From assembly GCA_027492275.1 (NCBI GenBank), contig JAPUFC010000078.1, positions 1-41,980 of the forward strand: 41,980 nucleotides of DNA, given 5' to 3'. This DNA is from Mesorhizobium sp. GTDB taxonomy: Bacteria; Pseudomonadota; Alphaproteobacteria; Rhizobiales; Rhizobiaceae. The notes beneath the pieces are model-generated. The model did not search any database, was not told the DNA's origin, and was given only the letters and a program-made list of their open reading frames with translations. Of the stretch, positions 7,572-15,741 are shown piece by piece. The position numbers and the translations under genes were made by a program. Each line of letters starts with the position of its first letter. The stretch's first letter is position 1.

Positions 7572-9377
7572 TCATTCCGCCGCGCCCCTGAACGCGTCGG
7601 CGCCGGTCTCGAACTGGAGCCGGGCCAGCCGCGCGTAGACGCCGTCCCGCGCCACCAGGCTGCGATGCGTGCCCTCCTCGACGATGCGGCCGCCGTCCAG
7701 CACCAGGATGCGGTCGGCGTTGAGCACGGTGGCGAGGCGGTGGGCGATGACCAGCGTCGTGCGGCCGCGCATCAGCCGTTCGAGCGCGGCCTGAACCAGC
7801 GCCTCGCTTTCGGCGTCGAGCGCGGAGGTGGCCTCGTCCAGCAGCAGGATGGGAGCGTCGCGCAGGATAGCGCGGGCGATGGCGAGGCGCTGCCTCTGGC
7901 CGCCCGACAGCGTCACGCCGCGCTCGCCGACCGGGGTCCCCATGCCTTGCGGCAGCCGCCGGATGAATTCTTCCGCGTTGGCGTCGCGCGCGGCCTGCGC
8001 GATCTCGGCGTCGGTGGCGTCGAGCCGGCCGAAGGCGATATTTTCCCCGACCGTGGCGTCGAAGACGGTCACGTCCTGCGGCACGATGGCGATGCGGCGG
8101 CGCAAGGCGTCGGGGTCGGCGCGGCCGATGTCGACGCCGTCGACCAGGACCGCGCCGCGAACCGGGTCGTAGGCGCGCAGGATGAGCGAAAACAGCGTGC
8201 TCTTGCCGGCGCCGGACGGGCCGACGATGGCCACGGTCTCGCCCCTGGCGACCGAGAAGGACACGTCGTGCAGGGCGCGGCTGTCGTCGCGCGCCGGATA
8301 GGCGAAGGAGACATGGCGGAACTCGACGGTGGCCGGGGCGGGGGTCGGCAGCGCCACGGGTCTCGCCGGCGCGGCGATGGCGGGCGTCTCGGCCAGCAGT
8401 TCCGACAGGCGCTCGGCCGCGCCGGCCGCCTGGCTGACCTCTCCCCAGACCTCGGACAGTGCGCCGAGCGCGCCGGCGGCGAAGACGGCGTAGAGCAGGA
8501 ACTGGCCAAGCGTGCCGGGCGACATGTCGCCCGCCAGCACGTCGCGCGAGCCCATCCATAGCACGGCCACCACCGAGGAGAAGACGATGAAGATGGCGAC
8601 GAAAGTGAGCACGGCGCGCGCCATGATGGAGGAGCGGGCGGCGGCGAAGGCGCTTTCCACGGCGGCCGAGAAGCGCGACGCGGCGAGCGCCTCGTTGGTG
8701 AAGGCCTGCACGGTGCGGACGGCGCCGATCTGCTCGCCGGCGTAGGCGTTGGCCGCCGCCAGCGTGTCCTGCGCGGCGCGGGATTTCCTGCGCACCGAGC
8801 GGCCGAAGGCGACCAGCGGCAGCACCACGAAGGGGATGGCGGCGATGGCCAGCGCCGAAAGCTTCGGACTGGTGATGACCATCATGGCGAGCGCGCCCGA
8901 GCCGAGGATGAGGTTGCGCAGCGCCACCGAGGCGGTGGCGCCGACGACGGACTTCACCTGCGTCGTGTCGGCGGCGAGCCGCGACACGATCTCGCCCGAC
9001 TGGGCGCGGTCGAAGAAGGACGCCGACAGCCGCGTCACATGGGCGAAGACGTCGCCGCGCAGGTCGGCCACGACGCGCTCGCCGAGCGTCACGACGAAGA
9101 AATAGCGGCCGGCGGAAGCGAGCGCGAGCACCGCGGCCATGACCAGCAGCATGGCGAAGTAGTTGGCGACGAGCGCGGAATCCGCGTCGGAAAAGCCGTG
9201 GTCGATCATGCGGCGCACGGCGATGGGCAGCGCCAGCGTGGTCAGGGCCGCGGCCACCAGCGATAGCGCCGCGCCTGCCAGCAGGCCGCGATAGCGCAAC
9301 ACATAGGGGACGAGCCGGGCGAGGGGACGCATGGTGCGAGGGCGATCCGGCAACGCCGGTGCGTCGATTTCAGCCAT
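7572..9377 (-). CDS. ABC exporter, fused permease and ATPase (MsbA/ATM-type half transporter)
   Basis: 601 aa. The N-terminal half (about 1-320) holds six membrane helices of a type I exporter; the C-terminal half (about 345-590) is an ATPase with Walker A GPSGAGKST, Q-loop PQDVTVFD, signature LSGGQRQRLAIARA, Walker B ILLLDEATSALD and switch His in VIAHRL. It works as a dimer to export a lipophilic or peptide substrate across the inner membrane; substrate cannot be read from sequence. The ATG at 9377 opens divergently to rpmE. The gene is complete. Confidence 0.93.
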   Translation of the reverse strand: MAEIDAPALPDRPRTMRPLARLVPYVLRYRGLLAGAALSLVAAALTTLALPIAVRRMIDHGFSDADSALVANYFAMLLVMAAVLALASAGRYFFVVTLGERVVADLRGDVFAHVTRLSASFFDRAQSGEIVSRLAADTTQVKSVVGATASVALRNLILGSGALAMMVITSPKLSALAIAAIPFVVLPLVAFGRSVRRKSRAAQDTLAAANAYAGEQIGAVRTVQAFTNEALAASRFSAAVESAFAAARSSIMARAVLTFVAIFIVFSSVVAVLWMGSRDVLAGDMSPGTLGQFLLYAVFAAGALGALSEVWGEVSQAAGAAERLSELLAETPAIAAPARPVALPTPAPATVEFRHVSFAYPARDDSRALHDVSFSVARGETVAIVGPSGAGKSTLFSLILRAYDPVRGAVLVDGVDIGRADPDALRRRIAIVPQDVTVFDATVGENIAFGRLDATDAEIAQAARDANAEEFIRRLPQGMGTPVGERGVTLSGGQRQRLAIARAILRDAPILLLDEATSALDAESEALVQAALERLMRGRTTLVIAHRLATVLNADRILVLDGGRIVEEGTHRSLVARDGVYARLARLQFETGADAFRGAAE

Positions 9378-9565
9378 GCGCTTTCGATTCCAGTGTGCGC
9401 GCCGCGAAGCGCGACGGCACCGTCTTGTTATTCGGCAGGGCCTGATGTATAGGCTCGCCGACCGTTTTAGAAGCCGTGGCTGGAATAGCCGCGGCTTCGA
9501 GTTTTTGCAAAAGGGACCGATCGCCGCAGCGCTTCGCCGGCACGGCCAGAGACCGGGAAAAAGCG

Positions 9566-9787
9566 ATGAAGGACCAGATCCACCCCGACTACCACATGAT
9601 CAAGGTCGTGCTGACCGACGGCACCGAGTACCAGACGCGCTCGACCTACGGCAAGGAAGGCGACACGCTGAACCTCGACATCGATCCGAACACGCACCCC
9701 GCCTGGACCGGCGGCCAGCAGAACCTGCTCGATCGCGGCGGCCGCCTGTCGAAGTTCAAGAACCGCTACGCGGGCCTCTCGATCTGA
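9566..9787 (+). CDS. rpmE: 50S ribosomal protein L31
   Basis: 73 aa, starting [14 protein letters not shown], the family N-terminus. L31 bridges the two ribosomal subunits. The zinc-binding cysteines of the C+ type (CxxC) are absent: there is no Cys in the protein, as is usual for the alphaproteobacterial, zinc-independent form. The longer in-frame ORF from 9476 is an upstream extension without family similarity. A GGGAAA stretch precedes the ATG, and a strong terminator follows 26 nt after the stop, so it is a single-gene transcript. Confidence 0.97.
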   Translation: MKDQIHPDYHMIKVVLTDGTEYQTRSTYGKEGDTLNLDIDPNTHPAWTGGQQNLLDRGGRLSKFKNRYAGLSI

Positions 9788-9813
9788 ATTTTTCGGATTT
9801 TTTCGAATGCAGC

Positions 9814-9840
9814 AACCCCGCTTCGGCGGGGTTTTTGTTT
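9814..9840 (+). terminator. Rho-independent terminator of rpmE
   Basis: Perfect 8 bp stem AACCCCGC / GCGGGGTT with a TTCG tetraloop (9814-9833), followed by a T-rich run to 9840. Confidence 0.92.
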
Positions 9841-9879
9841 GTGGTGCTTGCTGAAGGACGCACGGCAAGCGCCAGAAAT

Positions 9880-10185
9880 TCAGCCGTCCGCCCTATCGTG
9901 CCTGCGGTCCGAATGGCCGAGGTCGCGATCCGGGTCGATCACGTCGCGCACGCGCTGCTTGAGCCCGGCGGCGTCGGGAAAGCCGCCGTCGCGCTTGCGG
10001 TCCCAGATGGCCGCGCCGTCGCAGGTGATCGTGAAGACGCCGCCGGTGCCGGGCGTCAGCACCACCTCGCCGAGGTCCGTGCCGAAGGTGGACAGCAGCT
10101 CCTGCGCCATCCAGCCGGCGCGCAGCAGCCACTGGCATTGCGTGCAGTAAGTGATGCGGATGACGGGCTTTCGGCCGTCGCTCAT
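9880..10185 (-). CDS. SelT/SelW/Rdx family thioredoxin-like redox protein
   Basis: 101 aa. The N-terminus reads [12 protein letters not shown], with the CxxC redox motif at Cys14-Cys17, the position of the Cys-x-x-Sec motif in selenoprotein W. The [24 protein letters not shown] segment is the family's second hallmark. Members are small cytoplasmic proteins with a thioredoxin-like fold, probably interacting with thiol substrates. Here both redox positions are cysteine, with no UGA codon. Its ATG overlaps the yebC stop by 4 nt (10182-10185), so it is translated in tandem with yebC. Confidence 0.9.
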   Translation of the reverse strand: MSDGRKPVIRITYCTQCQWLLRAGWMAQELLSTFGTDLGEVVLTPGTGGVFTITCDGAAIWDRKRDGGFPDAAGLKQRVRDVIDPDRDLGHSDRRHDRADG

Positions 10186-10931
10186 GCGGCGCTGAGCTTG
10201 GCCAGCGTCGCCTCGTCGACCTCGAAATTGGCGTAGACGTTCTGCACGTCGTCGTCGTCCTCGAGCGTCTCGACCAGCCGCATGAGCGACTTGGCGCGGT
10301 CCTCGTCGACCGGCACCGTGTTCTGCGGCTTCCAGATCGTCTTGACGCTCGACGCCTCGCCGAGCGTGCCCTCCAGCGCCCTGGACACCTCGCCGAGATC
10401 CTCGAAGGCGCAGGTGATCGTGTGGCCTTCCTCGTCCGACTGCACGTCCTCGGCGCCGGCCTCGATGGCGGCTTCCATGACCTTGTCGTCGCTGCCGGCC
10501 GAGGCCGGATAGACGATCTCGCCGGCGCGGTTCCACATGAAGGAGACGGAGCCGGTCTCGCCCAGCGCGCCGCCGGCCTTGGTGAAGGCGGCGCGGACGT
10601 TCGACGCCGAGCGGTTGCGGTTGTCGGTCAGGGCTTCCACGATCAGGGCCACGCCGCCGGGGCCGTAGCCCTCGTAGCGCACTTCCTCGTAGTTCTCGGA
10701 GTCGCCGCCCGACGCCTTGTTGATGGCGCGCTGGATGTTGTCCTTGGGCATGGACTCGGCCTTGGCGTTCTGGATGGCCAGGCGCAGGCGCGGGTTCATG
10801 GCGGGGTCGGGCAGGCCCTGCTTGGCGGCGACGGTGATCTCGCGCGCCAGCTTGGAAAAGATCTTCGACCGCACCGCGTCCTGGCGGCCCTTGCGGTGCA
10901 TGATGTTCTTGAACTGTGAATGGCCGGCCAT
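10182..10931 (-). CDS. yebC: YebC/PmpR (TACO1) family DNA-binding or translation-associated protein
   Basis: 249 aa, the expected length. It opens with [15 protein letters not shown], the family N-terminus, and contains the [19 protein letters not shown] block. The acidic C-terminal end ([20 protein letters not shown]) is also characteristic. Family members are described as transcriptional regulators, and more recently as factors that help ribosomes through proline-rich stretches, an interesting parallel with efp in the same window. The downstream SelW-like gene overlaps its stop. A possible promoter lies in the A/T-rich stretch near 10990-11010. Confidence 0.95.
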   Translation of the reverse strand: MAGHSQFKNIMHRKGRQDAVRSKIFSKLAREITVAAKQGLPDPAMNPRLRLAIQNAKAESMPKDNIQRAINKASGGDSENYEEVRYEGYGPGGVALIVEALTDNRNRSASNVRAAFTKAGGALGETGSVSFMWNRAGEIVYPASAGSDDKVMEAAIEAGAEDVQSDEEGHTITCAFEDLGEVSRALEGTLGEASSVKTIWKPQNTVPVDEDRAKSLMRLVETLEDDDDVQNVYANFEVDEATLAKLSAA

Positions 10932-11130
10932 GAAACCCCTGTCTCGGCGAATGTCGGTGCCGGCATGTGTCCGGCGCGGCGGATTTTTGATGGCGGCTTA
11001 TAGTAAAATCGGCGGCAAAGGTCCAGAACGCGGCGGCGCGGGCCTCGCGAAATCGTGACCGGCGCACGGGTGGCGGGTTGCCGCCCGGCGGCTATCGTCA
11101 CGGCAACGCCGACCGCGACGGAGCAGAACC

Positions 11131-11955
11131 TTGCGCCTCCTTGCCGCAGCCATGTCGTTCGCCGCCCTGCTGGCCTCGGCGCCTGTCGCCCTGGCGCAGC
11201 AGGCCGAGGCGCCGCCCAGCCGCTGCATCGCGATCGCGCAGGCGCTGCCCAAGGCGACGTTCGCCAGCTTTTCCGCCACGAGCCCGCTGGTGGCCCAGAG
11301 CTTCGTCGACGGCGACGTGACGATCACCTATGCCGGGCATTCCACCTATGTGATCGAGACGCCGGGCGGGGTGCGGATCGCGACGGACTACAGCGGCGTC
11401 TACGGCTCCAGCCCGCTGCCGCGCGTGGTGACGATGAACAAGGCGCACCGCACGCATTACACCGACGCGCCGGATCCAGGCATCGAATACGTGCTGCGCG
11501 GCTGGAACCCGGACGGCGGGCCGGCGCGCCATGCGGTGGTGGTGGACGACGTCTATGTCCGCAACGTGCCGACGGACATCCGCAACTGGGGCGGGCTGGA
11601 GCCGGACGGAAACTCCATCTTCATCTTCGAGGTGGCCGGACTGTGCATCGGCCATCTCGGCCATCTGCACCACCGGCTGACCGACGCGCACTACGGCGCG
11701 ATCGGGCGGCTGGACATCGTGATGGTGCCGATCGACGGCGGCATGACGCTGTCGCTGGACTCCATGAGCGAGATCGCCGAGCGGCTCTATTCCTCGATGA
11801 TCCTGCCCATGCACCGGCACGCGACGCAGATCAGCGAGTTCACCGGGCCCTTGTCGAAGAAATTCGCCGTGGAGATGTCGGCCAGCCGCTCGCTGAAGGT
11901 GAATCTGCGCACGCTGCCGAAGCGGCCGACGATCGTGGTGCTGAGCGGGGTGTGA
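11131..11955 (+). CDS. Exported MBL-fold (UlaG-like) metallo-hydrolase
   Basis: 274 aa from a TTG start at 11131, chosen because it gives a complete signal peptide (MRLLAAAMSFAALLASAPVALAQ) and has GGAG 9-10 nt upstream; the next ATG (11152) would truncate the signal. The mature part opens with the beta-lactamase-fold strand TYAGHSTYVIETPGG, as in UlaG-like hydrolases. The metal site is divergent: the HxHxDH motif is replaced by HRTHYTD, while an IGHLGHLHH and an LPMHRH segment supply further histidines. Likely periplasmic, substrate unknown. Activity is plausible but not certain. Divergent from yebC. Confidence 0.8.
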   Translation: MRLLAAAMSFAALLASAPVALAQQAEAPPSRCIAIAQALPKATFASFSATSPLVAQSFVDGDVTITYAGHSTYVIETPGGVRIATDYSGVYGSSPLPRVVTMNKAHRTHYTDAPDPGIEYVLRGWNPDGGPARHAVVVDDVYVRNVPTDIRNWGGLEPDGNSIFIFEVAGLCIGHLGHLHHRLTDAHYGAIGRLDIVMVPIDGGMTLSLDSMSEIAERLYSSMILPMHRHATQISEFTGPLSKKFAVEMSASRSLKVNLRTLPKRPTIVVLSGV

Positions 11956-11971
11956 AGCCGGGGTCGATTTT

Positions 11972-12113
11972 GGCATAGCGCCCCCCTCCACCACTTCGTG
12001 GTCCCCCTCCCCCGCTTCGCAGGGGAGGATCAACGTTGCGGCCGGCCTCGACCTCGATCCTCCCCCGTTTACGGGGGAGGGGGACCACGAAGTGGTGGAG
12101 GGGGCCGCTATGC
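11972..12113. repeat. Palindromic intergenic element, copy 1 (about 142 bp)
   Basis: The outer arms 11972-12013 and 12072-12113 are inverted copies of one another with only one or two differences. Each arm contains a nested small hairpin (CCACTTCGTGG) and a CCCTCCCCC run; the core near 12014-12070 contains GGGGAGGATC and GATCCTCCCC as inner inverted repeats around CGGCCGGCC. A second copy in opposite orientation lies at 37483-37614. Both sit between convergent genes. Confidence 0.85.
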
Positions 12114-12120
12114 CCAGCGC

Positions 12121-12882
12121 TCAGTGCGCCGCGCCCGCCCTGCCGGCGCGCCTGCGCCGCGCCAGCATGTTCAGCCCCTCCACCAGGGCCGAGAAACCCA
12201 TGGCGGCGTAGATGTAGCCTTTGGGCACGTGGAAGCCCATGCCGTCGGCGATCAGGGTCATGCCGATCATCAGCAGGAAGGCCAGCGCAAGCATGACGAT
12301 GGTCGGGTTCTTCTCGATGAAGCGGGCCAGCGGCCCGGCCGCCAGCAGCATCACGGTCACCGCGGTGATGACGGCGATATACATGATGGCGATCTCGTCG
12401 GTCATGCCGACGGCGGTGATGATGGAATCGATCGAGAAGACGAGGTCGAGCAACAGGATCTGGAAGACGGCCGCGCCCATGGAAAGCTGCAGCGTCTGGC
12501 TGACCATGTTGTCCTTGCTGTCGACATGGTCGACGCTGTGATGGATTTCCTTCGTCGCCTTCCAGACGAGGAAGAGGCCGCCGGCGATGAGGATGATGTC
12601 GCGCCAGGAGAAGGGATGGCCGAAGGCGGTGAAGACCGGCGCGGTCAGGCCGACGATGATCGAGATGGTGGCGAGCAGCAGCAGGCGCATGACGAGCGCG
12701 GCGCCGATGCCCAGCCGGCGCGCGGTGGCGCGCTGCGCTTCTGGCAGCTTGTTGGTGAGGATGGAGATGAAGATCAGGTTGTCGATGCCGAGCACGACCT
12801 CCAGCACCACCAGCGTCAGCAGCGCGACCCAGGCGGTCGGATCGTTGACGAACGCGAAATGCGGCGCCAGAAACGCGATCAT
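12121..12882 (-). CDS. TerC family integral membrane protein
   Basis: 253 aa with seven or eight membrane helices. The TerC motifs are visible: [14 protein letters not shown] near residue 30 with the conserved Asp-Asn, and [20 protein letters not shown] near 135. TerC proteins are inner-membrane proteins linked to tellurite resistance and, in better studied cases, to manganese export during metalation of secreted proteins. The Asp residues within membrane helices fit a cation-transport role. Complete. It is separated from the convergent MBL gene by a palindromic element. Confidence 0.92.
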   Translation of the reverse strand: MIAFLAPHFAFVNDPTAWVALLTLVVLEVVLGIDNLIFISILTNKLPEAQRATARRLGIGAALVMRLLLLATISIIVGLTAPVFTAFGHPFSWRDIILIAGGLFLVWKATKEIHHSVDHVDSKDNMVSQTLQLSMGAAVFQILLLDLVFSIDSIITAVGMTDEIAIMYIAVITAVTVMLLAAGPLARFIEKNPTIVMLALAFLLMIGMTLIADGMGFHVPKGYIYAAMGFSALVEGLNMLARRRRAGRAGAAH

Positions 12883-12953
12883 CTATGGGTCCCCCTGCCT
12901 TGCGCGCCGGATGCGGCGAACGACAATTAGGAACGGATTCTAGCAGATCAAGA

Positions 12954-13778
12954 TCACAGCCAGAAGGCCGGCACGGTTTCTTCCAGCCGGGGGCCCTTGC
13001 GCAGCGGCGCGATTCTTTCGGCCAGCCCGGTGCGGTCGGAAATGTCGACGCCGACGCCGCAGATCGTGGCCGGCCCCGTGGCCGCCTCGAAGCGGCCGCG
13101 CGGCACCTTGGAGAGGAAGCGGTTGAGCGGCTCCTCCTTGTCCATGCCGAGCGAGGAATCGTAGTCGCCGCACATGCCGGCGTCGGACAGATAGGCCGTG
13201 CCGCCGTTGAGGATCTGGTGGTCGGCCGTCGGCTGATGCGTGTGCGTGCCGACGACGAGGCTGGCGCGCCCGTCGACGAAATGGGCGAAGCACATCTTCT
13301 CCGAGGTCGCCTCGGCGTGAAAGTCGATGACCACGGCGTCGGCCTGCTCGCCGAGCGGGCAGGCGGCGAGCTCGCGCTCGGCGCTCTGGAACGGGTCGTC
13401 CAGCTCGGGGTGCATGAAGATGCGGCCCATGACGTTGGCGACCAACACGCGCGCACCGTTCTTCGCGATATAGACGCCCGCGCCGCGACCCGGCGTGCCC
13501 TTGGGGAAGTTCGAGGGGCGCAGGAAGCGCTCCTCGCGGGCGGCGAAGACGAGCGCCTCGCGCTGGTCCCAGACATGGTTGCCGGTGGTGACGACGTCGG
13601 CGCCCGCCTCGATGGTCTGGCGGTAGATGTCCTCGGTGATGCCGAAGCCGCCGGCGGCGTTCTCGCCGTTGACGATGACGAAATCGAGCCGGAAATCCGC
13701 GATCAGGCCTGGAAGCTGCTGCCACACCGCCGTGCGGCCGGTCTTGCCGACCATGTCGCCGAGAAAAAGAAGACGCAT
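12954..13778 (-). CDS. YmdB-type metallophosphoesterase (TIGR00282 family)
   Basis: 274 aa. The N-terminus MRLLFLGDMVGKTG carries the first metal ligand Asp; NGENAAGGFGI, TTGNHVWDQ and DFHAEATSEK supply the remaining metal-binding residues, and GTHTHQPTADHQIL closes the site. The Bacillus ortholog hydrolyses 2',3'-cyclic nucleotide monophosphates. It lies 7 nt downstream of the 5-formyl-THF cyclo-ligase gene, a pairing conserved in Rhizobiales, and is probably cotranscribed with it. Confidence 0.93.
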   Translation of the reverse strand: MRLLFLGDMVGKTGRTAVWQQLPGLIADFRLDFVIVNGENAAGGFGITEDIYRQTIEAGADVVTTGNHVWDQREALVFAAREERFLRPSNFPKGTPGRGAGVYIAKNGARVLVANVMGRIFMHPELDDPFQSAERELAACPLGEQADAVVIDFHAEATSEKMCFAHFVDGRASLVVGTHTHQPTADHQILNGGTAYLSDAGMCGDYDSSLGMDKEEPLNRFLSKVPRGRFEAATGPATICGVGVDISDRTGLAERIAPLRKGPRLEETVPAFWL

Positions 13779-13785
13779 GGCGTCT

Positions 13786-14370
13786 CTATAGGCATGCGCT
13801 GAAGCGGCGCAAGCCGCTTTCGGTGAGGATCGCCGGCAGGATCACGTCGTGCGGCTCGTCGGGCACCCGCCCGACCTCCTGGCAGTCGAAGGCGATGCCG
13901 ACGAGGACGGGGTTTTTGCCGGAGGCCTGCAGGCGGGCGATGGCGCGGTCGTAATAGCCCGCGCCGTAGCCGATGCGGTGGCCGCGCGCGTCGAAGGCGG
14001 CGAGGGGAACGAGGATCAGGTCGGGGTCCAGAGCCGCCGCCTCGGGCCCGGGGCCGGCGGTGCCGAAGCCCATGTCGATCAGCGCCGCGCCGCGCACCAG
14101 CTCGCGGAAGACGATGGTGGTCCTGTCCAATATAGCGGGCAGGGCCAGTCTTGCGCCGCGGTCGCGCAGCGCCGCCATCAGCGGCCGCACGTCGACCTCG
14201 GAGCGCATCGGCCAGAAGCCGGAAACGACCATTCCGGCGTTTACGGGCGGCAGCGCGTCGGCGGCTTCGGCCATGGAGAGCGAGGCCTCGATGCGCCAGG
14301 CGGGATCGAGCGCGTCGCGGCGCGCCAGCGCTTCCTGTCTCAGCCGTTTCTTCAGCTCGCGGGGAATCAT
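13786..14370 (-). CDS. 5-formyltetrahydrofolate cyclo-ligase
   Basis: 194 aa from the ATG at 14370 (MIPRELKKRLRQEALARRDAL); a GTG at 14403 would add 11 residues, but these lie inside the predicted 6S RNA. The enzyme converts 5-formyl-THF to 5,10-methenyl-THF with ATP. Visible motifs: the N-terminal KxxLRxxxxxRR helix, the phosphate-binding GFGTAGPGPE region, and GYGAGYYDRAIARL near residue 130, the family signature. Position just downstream of the 6S RNA gene mirrors the ssrS-ygfA arrangement of E. coli. It leads directly into the YmdB-type gene. Confidence 0.93.
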   Translation of the reverse strand: MIPRELKKRLRQEALARRDALDPAWRIEASLSMAEAADALPPVNAGMVVSGFWPMRSEVDVRPLMAALRDRGARLALPAILDRTTIVFRELVRGAALIDMGFGTAGPGPEAAALDPDLILVPLAAFDARGHRIGYGAGYYDRAIARLQASGKNPVLVGIAFDCQEVGRVPDEPHDVILPAILTESGLRRFSACL

Positions 14371-14404
14371 GACGGGCAGTGATGCGGGAAAGCGACGATC
14401 CACG

Positions 14405-14549
14405 CAACCGATGGAGAAGTCGATCCCGGGAACCTACAAAGTAGGTGGGCGCCATATGTCCGGGCCCACGGGCCCGGCCAGGGACAGCTCCCTTCGAGAT
14501 CGATAAGGCCCCGGGGAAATGTCTCTCCTGTCGCGAGGCGCAGACCGTC
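14405..14549 (-). ncRNA. ssrS: 6S RNA, regulator of RNA polymerase
   Basis: The minus strand between the cyclo-ligase gene and the outer-membrane protein gene lacks a plausible protein and contains the conserved elements I associate with rhizobial 6S RNAs: an early GACAGGAGAGACATTTCCCC segment, a stable CCGGGCCC..GGGCCCGG hairpin, and an ACCTAC-TTT-GTAGGT hairpin followed by CCCGGGATCGA near the 3' end. A -10-like TATATT (14556-14561) would start the RNA near 14549. The synteny with 5-formyl-THF cyclo-ligase downstream is the classical one. Ends are estimates; a covariance search with the 6S model would settle it. Confidence 0.75.
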
Positions 14550-14628
14550 ATCGCCAATATAGGGCTTTGCGCCGCCGAGCGCCAGCGGCGATCGACAAAA
14601 GTCCAGCGGCTCCGGGTAAGCCACATGG

Positions 14629-14656
14629 TTAATCGGTACGGTTAAGCAGGGCTTAA
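14629..14656 (+). promoter_or_regulatory. CtrA-type triple TTAA array upstream of the first outer-membrane protein gene
   Basis: TTAA at 14629, 14642 and 14653, spaced by 9 and 7 nt. TTAA-N7-TTAA is the full CtrA recognition site of alphaproteobacteria. The right pair also forms the palindrome GGTTAAGC-AGG-GCTTAACC (14640-14658). It lies 75-100 nt before the ATG at 14731. Confidence 0.65.
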
Positions 14657-14730
14657 CCTTTGCACTTCATTATCCCTAACCGAGGGTCAGGAATCATACG
14701 GGCGCGGGGGCCCGGGAGAGGGTTTGTGGA

Positions 14731-15564
14731 ATGCGCAAGATTGCAATGAAGGCTCTGTTCGCGGCAATGCTCGCGGGAACGGCGATGCCCGCCCTGGCGG
14801 CCGATCCCTACTATCCGCCGGATCCGCAGCCGATGCCGATGCCGATGCCGATGCCGGTGGCCGACAACTACGGCGGCTGGTACATCCGCGGCGACGTTGA
14901 CTATCACTGGTCGAAGTGGCGCAGCGCCGAATACATCATCTATGACGAGCCGCTCGGCCAGACCCGGACCTTCGACAGCGGCTCGCTGTCGGGCGCGCCG
15001 TCGCTCGGGCTCGGCGTCGGCTACCAGATCGACGATCATTTCCGCGTCGACCTGACCGGCGACTACTGGTTCAAGTCGAACTTCAAGGGCTCGACCTCCG
15101 GCTGGGTGGACGACGTGTTCTACACCTCCACGGACAAGAGCAAGATGAGCGCATACCTGCTGCTCGCCAACGCCTATGTCGATCTCGGCACCTGGCATCG
15201 CATCACGCCCTATGTCGGCGCCGGCATCGGCGGCGCGTGGATCAAGTGGGACGACCTGAACAACACGCTGGATGACGGCTCCTTCTTCCGTCACAAGGGC
15301 AAGGGCAGCTGGCGTTTTGCCTATGCCGCCATGGCCGGCGCGTCCTACTGCCTGACCAAGAACCTGAAGTTCGACGCCGGCTACCGTTTCAGCCACATCA
15401 ACGGCGGCAAGATGTTCGAGTTCGGCGGCGGCGCGGGACCGGGCTACGACAAGGGCTTCAACACGCACGAGGTGCGCGGCGGCCTGCGCTACCAGTTCGG
15501 CGGCGGCCGGGACTGCGTCGAGCCGGCGCCCGTCCCCTACGAGCCGGCCCCGGTCTACAAATAG
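14731..15564 (+). CDS. Outer-membrane beta-barrel protein (Omp25/Omp31-like family)
   Basis: 277 aa. Signal peptide 1-23 (MRKIAMKALFAAMLAGTAMPALA, cleavage before ADPYYPP). A Pro-Met-rich linker (residues 30-42) is followed by alternating amphipathic strands starting WYIRGDVDYHWSKW and ending with the aromatic-rich GGLRYQFGGG strand, typical of the eight-stranded outer_membrane beta-barrel family of Rhizobiales. The final segment after the barrel (VEPAPVPYEPAPVYK) is an unusual proline-rich C-terminal tail. Upstream lies a CtrA-type TTAA array, downstream a terminator, so it is monocistronic. A second related gene follows. Confidence 0.9.
   Translation: MRKIAMKALFAAMLAGTAMPALAADPYYPPDPQPMPMPMPMPVADNYGGWYIRGDVDYHWSKWRSAEYIIYDEPLGQTRTFDSGSLSGAPSLGLGVGYQIDDHFRVDLTGDYWFKSNFKGSTSGWVDDVFYTSTDKSKMSAYLLLANAYVDLGTWHRITPYVGAGIGGAWIKWDDLNNTLDDGSFFRHKGKGSWRFAYAAMAGASYCLTKNLKFDAGYRFSHINGGKMFEFGGGAGPGYDKGFNTHEVRGGLRYQFGGGRDCVEPAPVPYEPAPVYK
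14833..14856 (+). repeat. In-frame hexanucleotide repeat (ATGCCG x4)
   Basis: Four perfect tandem ATGCCG units encode Met-Pro x4 in the linker between signal peptide and barrel. Unit gain or loss would keep the frame and change linker length. Confidence 0.9.
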
Positions 15565-15585
15565 ACCAGTTCCGATCGCTTCACG

Positions 15586-15613
15586 AACCGCCCGGCTTGC
15601 CGGGCGGTTTTGC
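15586..15613 (+). terminator. Rho-independent terminator of the first outer-membrane protein gene
   Basis: 11 bp perfect stem AACCGCCCGGC / GCCGGGCGGTT with a 2 nt TT top (a loop of four or more if the last pair opens), followed by TTTTG. Confidence 0.88.
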
Positions 15614-15659
15614 TTTGTGCGGCAGCCGCCGTGAGACGGCGCGTAACTCTTCGTTATCC

Positions 15660-15687
15660 TTAACCGGGGTTTAACCATCATGGTTAA
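15660..15687 (+). promoter_or_regulatory. CtrA-type triple TTAA array upstream of the second outer-membrane protein gene
   Basis: TTAA at 15660, 15671 and 15684, spaced by 7 and 9 nt: the mirror order of the array before the first barrel gene. The 7 nt pair is a full CtrA-type site. It lies about 55-80 nt upstream of the start codon. Confidence 0.65.
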
Positions 15688-15741
15688 CAATGCTCCGGAA
15701 AGTCGCCGAGACGATGCCGGCGGGACAAGGAGTTCGTGATC

